This document shows positions 60,824 to 64,000 of a DNA stretch of 64,000 nt, piece by piece (position 1 is the stretch's first letter; every line of letters starts with the position of its first letter). Source of the stretch: Lustribacter sp965277075 (lineage in GTDB: Bacteria > Vulcanimicrobiota > Vulcanimicrobiia > Vulcanimicrobiales > Vulcanimicrobiaceae); assembly GCA_965277075.1 (NCBI GenBank), contig OZ255707.1, positions 1 to 64,000 on the forward strand, given 5' to 3'. The notes under the pieces were generated by a model. The model did not search any database. It was not told the DNA's origin and saw only the letters and a list, made by a program, of their open reading frames with translations. Both the position numbers and the translations under genes were made by a program.

Positions 60824-61774
60824 GATGTCGGTTGCCGGAAACCCCTTTTCGATGAACTTGTACTTTGCGGCGGCGTTGATCACGGGCTGAAAGAGCTGCG
60901 GATCGAACCGTTCCGCAAAGGTCGCGCGCGTCATCGTATCGATGATCTCCGGCGCAGCCTTCGAATATTGCTTGAAGATCTCCGCGGACGCTTTGCGATT
61001 CTTGTTGCCCCACTTCGCGGCTTCGAGCATCGCTTCACGGAAGCGGCGCACGGCGTCCGGGTTCTTTTTCAGCCAATCGGTCGTCGTGATCCAGCCGTTG
61101 AGCATGAGCTGCGGTGCGATCGTATCGAACGGTTTCGCGCAAACCCGTGCGTTACCGCTCGCGAGCGCAACCTGCAACGCAGGTTCGGCCAGTAAGGCGG
61201 CATCGACCGTACCGCGTTCGAGCGCGGCGGGCATCGACGCCGACGGCATTTCGATGTAGTGCACGCTGCTTTGATCGCCGCCGGTCGTGTCGATCCACAC
61301 GGCCGGCCCGAGCTGGGAGAGATCGCCCAGCGCGACGACCGCGATGTTCTTGCCGTTGAGGTCTTTACCGGTGCGTGCCGTCGATGCGCGTGGGCAGAGC
61401 ATCTCGGACGTCGGTGCGATGCTTATGTACATCGCGCCCGGTGCGATGTACACGAACGGCAGGCCGCGCAAGTGTGCTGCCGATGTCGAAACGACGTTGG
61501 ACTCCGCGATGTCGAGCGAACCACCGGCGAGCGCGGAGGCTTGCGCCGCACCGCTCGTCATGATCTGAATTTGCACGTCGAGATTGCGCGCTTTGAAATA
61601 GCCGAGCTGGACGGCATAAAACAGGTTTGAAACCGTGTCGTTGGGCCCAGCTCCGACGCGAAGCGTGATCATCGGCTCGGCCGCTGCCGCCGGAGCGCAT
61701 ACAGAAGCGAAGAGAAGAACGGCAACGAGAAACTTCGGGCCGACGGCAGTGGATCGAATCCAACGCGAAAACAC
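60812..61774 (-). CDS. NMT1-type solute-binding protein paired with second Rieske gene
   Basis: This is 320 residues from the GTG at 61774. The signal is FLVAVLLFASVCAPAAAAEP, and the core is LRVGAGPNDTVSNLFYAVQL, GYFKARNLDVQIQIMTSGAA and GSLDIAESNVVSTSAAHLRG. It is the third orphan receptor of the NMT1 type, next to the second Rieske oxygenase in convergent orientation. No permease or ATPase neighbours. A divergent YeiH-type exporter lies 70 bases away. Confidence 0.85.
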   Translation of the reverse strand: MFSRWIRSTAVGPKFLVAVLLFASVCAPAAAAEPMITLRVGAGPNDTVSNLFYAVQLGYFKARNLDVQIQIMTSGAAQASALAGGSLDIAESNVVSTSAAHLRGLPFVYIAPGAMYISIAPTSEMLCPRASTARTGKDLNGKNIAVVALGDLSQLGPAVWIDTTGGDQSSVHYIEMPSASMPAALERGTVDAALLAEPALQVALASGNARVCAKPFDTIAPQLMLNGWITTTDWLKKNPDAVRRFREAMLEAAKWGNKNRKASAEIFKQYSKAAPEIIDTMTRATFAERFDPQLFQPVINAAAKYKFIEKGFPATDILVQ

Positions 61775-61844
61775 GTTGCAACGTTCCGCTTGGGCGACGG
61801 AGCTTTCCTTCGGCAGTAGCCATGTGTCCACGGGCGCCTCGCGA

Positions 61845-62885
61845 ATGAGTTTGACCGTGTCGAGTTCGCTCGCGATACCGGCAACGTTTCGCTCCGGCAT
61901 CGGTTGGATCGTCCTCGTTGGACCCGGTCTGGCTGTCGCCGCCGCAGTCGCCGTCGTCGCAACGCTGTGCGGAAAATTCGCTCCGATTCTCGGCGCGCCG
62001 ATTCTCGCCGTCATTGCCGGTATCGTGCTACGTGCCGTTCTCGTTTTGCCGAGAACGGTAAAGCCGGGAATCACGTTTGCAAGCCGCTTCATCTTGCAGG
62101 CCGCGATCGTCGTCTCCGGATTTGGACTTTCGCTTGCCGCCGTGATAAAGACGGGCGCGACGACCCTCCCGGTGATGCTGGGAACGGTTGCAATTCCGTT
62201 GTTGATCGCGCCCTTTGCCGGCCGGTTCCTCCGTGTCGACGGGTCGCGGAGAGTGCTGATCTCTATCGGGACCGCCATCTGCGGTGCATCCGCAATCGCT
62301 GCCGTTGCATCAGTTATCGAACCGGATGAAGCCGATATCGCGCTTTCCGTCGCCGTCGTCTTTTTCTACAATATCGCAGCGGTTTTGACGTTCCCCGGCA
62401 TCGGCCAGTTCTTGGCGCTCTCACAACATGCATTCGGCGTCTGGGCGGGTACGGCGATCAACGACACGTCGTCCGTCGTCGCCGCATCGTATGCGTACGG
62501 CGTCCCTGCCGGAAATGAGGCCACAATCGTCAAGCTGACGCGTACGACGTTGATCGTCCCAATCGTCGGCGCACTCGCGATCGAGCGCGCTCGGCGCCTG
62601 CGGGTCGAACGCACGCTCGACTGGCGCAAGATCGTACCGTGGTTTATCATTTGGTTTTTTGCCGCAGCGGCAATCAACAGTTCGGGAATCGTGTCGGCCG
62701 GGCTTCACGCACCGCTCGTAACGGTCACGGTCTTTCTTATCTGCGTGGCGCTGGCCGCAATCGGCCTGCAGACGGATCTGTTCCGTCTCATCCGGACGGG
62801 TGCGCGACCGCTGCTGCTCGGGTTGATTCTGTGGCTTTGCGTCGCCGCCAGTTCGCTTTTCATTCAGCACGCAACCGGCATGTAG
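61845..62885 (+). CDS. YeiH/UPF0324 putative sulfate or sulfite exporter
   Basis: This is 346 residues with about ten TM helices. ISIGTAICGASAIAAVASVI is the conserved GTAICGASAIxA motif of the YeiH family, followed by VVFFYNIAAVLTFPGIG and AVWAGTAINDTSSVVAA-like HAFGVWAGTAINDTSSVV. The family is annotated as putative sulfate/sulfite exporters, with little direct proof. ATG at 61845 is chosen. The divergent gene is an SBP of the taurine-receptor type, which makes sulfur-containing substrates worth considering. Confidence 0.85.
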   Translation: MSLTVSSSLAIPATFRSGIGWIVLVGPGLAVAAAVAVVATLCGKFAPILGAPILAVIAGIVLRAVLVLPRTVKPGITFASRFILQAAIVVSGFGLSLAAVIKTGATTLPVMLGTVAIPLLIAPFAGRFLRVDGSRRVLISIGTAICGASAIAAVASVIEPDEADIALSVAVVFFYNIAAVLTFPGIGQFLALSQHAFGVWAGTAINDTSSVVAASYAYGVPAGNEATIVKLTRTTLIVPIVGALAIERARRLRVERTLDWRKIVPWFIIWFFAAAAINSSGIVSAGLHAPLVTVTVFLICVALAAIGLQTDLFRLIRTGARPLLLGLILWLCVAASSLFIQHATGM

Positions 62886-63041
62886 CCGCGCCTTTACACC
62901 ATCTCCGGCAAGGCGTCGTCTTTGAGGGGTTCCTGATGCGGGGCCGCATTGGTGATTCAGATTCGCCGTGCTTGCGGAAAAGTTCGAGCAAGCGCCGCCG
63001 CATGATGATGCCGGGTCGATCCGCCGGCCGACGTCGTCGTA

Positions 63042-63773
63042 ATGCCGCGTTGGGAGGCGGACGTCGTCGCGGTTGCGCGCCTGTGTGCGACCGAGCGCAT
63101 CCCGTTGACCGTGCGCGGCGGCGGCACCGGTAACTACGGGCAAGCCGTGCCGTTGCACGGCGGCGTCGTGCTCGATATGACCGCCCTGCGCCAAATCCGC
63201 GCCGTCGTCGATGGATCGGTTCGCGTTGGGGCCGGAGCGAAACTCAAGGACATCGACGCACAAACGCGACCGGCGGGCTGGGAATTGCGCATGTTTCCAT
63301 CGACGTATCGGACGGCAACCATCGGCGGCTTTATCGCCGGTGGTTCCGGCGGCGTCGGCTCGATCGCGCACGGCGTCTTGAAGGAGCGAGGAGCGATCCT
63401 TGGAGCACGCATCGTTACGCTCGAACGCGAGCGGCGCGGTCTGAACCTGCGCGGCTATGAGGCGAATCACGTGCAACACGCGTACGGTACGAACGGCATC
63501 ATTACCGAACTCGAAATACCACTCGCCCCGGGGCAGCCGTGGGTCGACATGGCGGCCGCGTTCGTCGACTTCATGGAGCTTGCGCGCTTCTGCGAAATGA
63601 TTGGACGGACGGACGCGATCGCAAAGAAGCTCGTTACGGCCGTCGCTTGGCCGATTCCACGCTACTTCCGCGCGCTGCCGGCGCCGCTCACGGAAGGGTT
63701 CAGCGCTCGGTATGTGCAGCTGGACGTGCTTCGTGGAGCCGCCGTCGCTTGGCATCCGTCTATGTCTAGGTGA
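63042..63773 (+). pseudogene. FAD-linked oxidase, frameshifted at both ends
   Basis: The frame shows a FAD-binding-4 domain: VVAVARLCATERIPLTVRGG, GTGNYGQAVPLHGGVVLDM, and a PSTYRTATIGGFIAGGSGGV motif. Upstream, an N-terminal stretch with VLAEKFEQAPPHDDAGSIRR is in another frame that switches near 63025, just before PADVVVMPRWEADV. After about 63700 the usual C-terminal substrate region is not recognisable, and the next frame (63720 onward) does not clearly restore it. Homologues are about 450 residues. Glycolate/lactate-type oxidases are the nearest family. Confidence 0.65.
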
Positions 63774-63868
63774 TCTGCGGCGCGCTATGCGATTTATATA
63801 TCAGTACCCGGACGGCCCGAAAACGTCGACTCCGAAGCGTCGCTCGATTGCTCTGCCGAAGCGATATT

Positions 63869-63955
63869 TCATCTCGGGACCTTCCCGAGCGCGCACACGA
63901 CGAGCTCCTCTCCACGGGCCTCGGCGAGTACCCGCATCGCTTCGCGCGTTTTCAC
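63869..63955 (-). pseudogene. Possible 5' fragment of a TPP-dependent enzyme
   Basis: A GTG at 63955 after AAAGGACACCGC opens MKTREAMRVLAEARGEELVV followed by CALGKVPR and TGA. It resembles the first residues of small TPP-binding decarboxylase subunits (ALxxLAE...VVxxLG). A one-base shift would continue with EMKYRFGRAIERRFGVDVFG. The similarity is short and the call is weak. Confidence 0.3.
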
Positions 63956-64000
63956 GAGCGGTGTCCTTTCACGAGACGGCGGGATAAGAACAGGACGAAC

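Noticed and set aside
61774..62278. N-terminal extension of the third SBP frame up to 62278
   Set aside because: The extension overlaps the divergent YeiH gene and has no signal peptide at its start, whereas the GTG at 61774 gives a proper signal peptide.
62421..63755. A 444-codon minus-strand frame opposite the YeiH-like and FAD oxidase genes
   Set aside because: It mirrors the + strand coding sequence and has no domain. The + strand reading has clear family motifs.

Overview
This is a GC-rich bacterial chromosomal window from an organism I cannot name. An alginate-export-type outer-membrane barrel, several Sec-type signal peptides and many short 4-bp gene overlaps point to a diderm, metabolically versatile and probably soil-dwelling bacterium. 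An uncultured lineage such as Eremiobacterota/Vulcanimicrobiota is conceivable, but that is only a guess. No rRNA, tRNA, CRISPR or phage module was seen.

Region 1 (1-4.1 kb) is mostly gene debris: fragments of a VOC protein, a YjbR/MmcQ protein, a DUF4386 membrane protein, an Ada-type regulator, a TMEM175-like channel and a thioredoxin-reductase-like flavoprotein. An intact EamA exporter and an intact ABM-domain monooxygenase sit among them. Region 2 (4.2-12.3 kb) is a tight + strand operon: MFS carrier, periplasmic PQQ quinoprotein, AlgE-like porin (one frameshift), an unknown protein, DUF5069, an NTF2-like protein, a VOC protein, a secreted cysteine hydrolase and an AraC regulator. Region 3 (12.5-28.4 kb) is accessory DNA. 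It holds an IS3 (IS407-type) copy with a well-formed -1 frameshifting signal, an IS110 remnant, several self-contained regulator/target pairs (TetR, HxlR, AraC-like), an AAC(3)-I-like acetyltransferase and several broken genes.

Region 4 (28.4-62.9 kb) is a catabolic island. A + strand operon (30.7-38.2 kb) encodes a LarA-type racemase, a CMD-family protein, a cupin, a solute-binding protein, an isochorismatase-fold protein lacking its cysteine, an MhpB-like extradiol dioxygenase, a two-subunit Rieske dioxygenase and a cis-dihydrodiol dehydrogenase. Next comes a saccharopine-type dehydrogenase / ALDH7 pair with a shortened 2-oxoadipate dioxygenase (HglS/DUF1338). This is a lysine to 2-aminoadipate to 2-oxoadipate theme, echoed at 47.4 kb by a CsiD/GlaH glutarate 2-hydroxylase. 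PobA (46.2 kb) makes protocatechuate. The 47.4-60.8 kb stretch holds two paralogous one-component Rieske oxygenases, two paralogous alpha/beta hydrolases, a two-module VOC extradiol dioxygenase with a GntR regulator, a Pht5-like 4,5-dihydroxyphthalate decarboxylase and a Pht4-like Gfo/Idh/MocA dehydrogenase. Together these look like a phthalate-type upper pathway plus a meta-cleavage branch.

The most unusual feature is that each of the three Rieske oxygenase loci is paired with a secreted NMT1-type solute-binding protein, yet no ABC permease, no ATPase and no Rieske reductase or ferredoxin gene is visible anywhere in the window. The window ends in a frameshifted FAD-linked oxidase.
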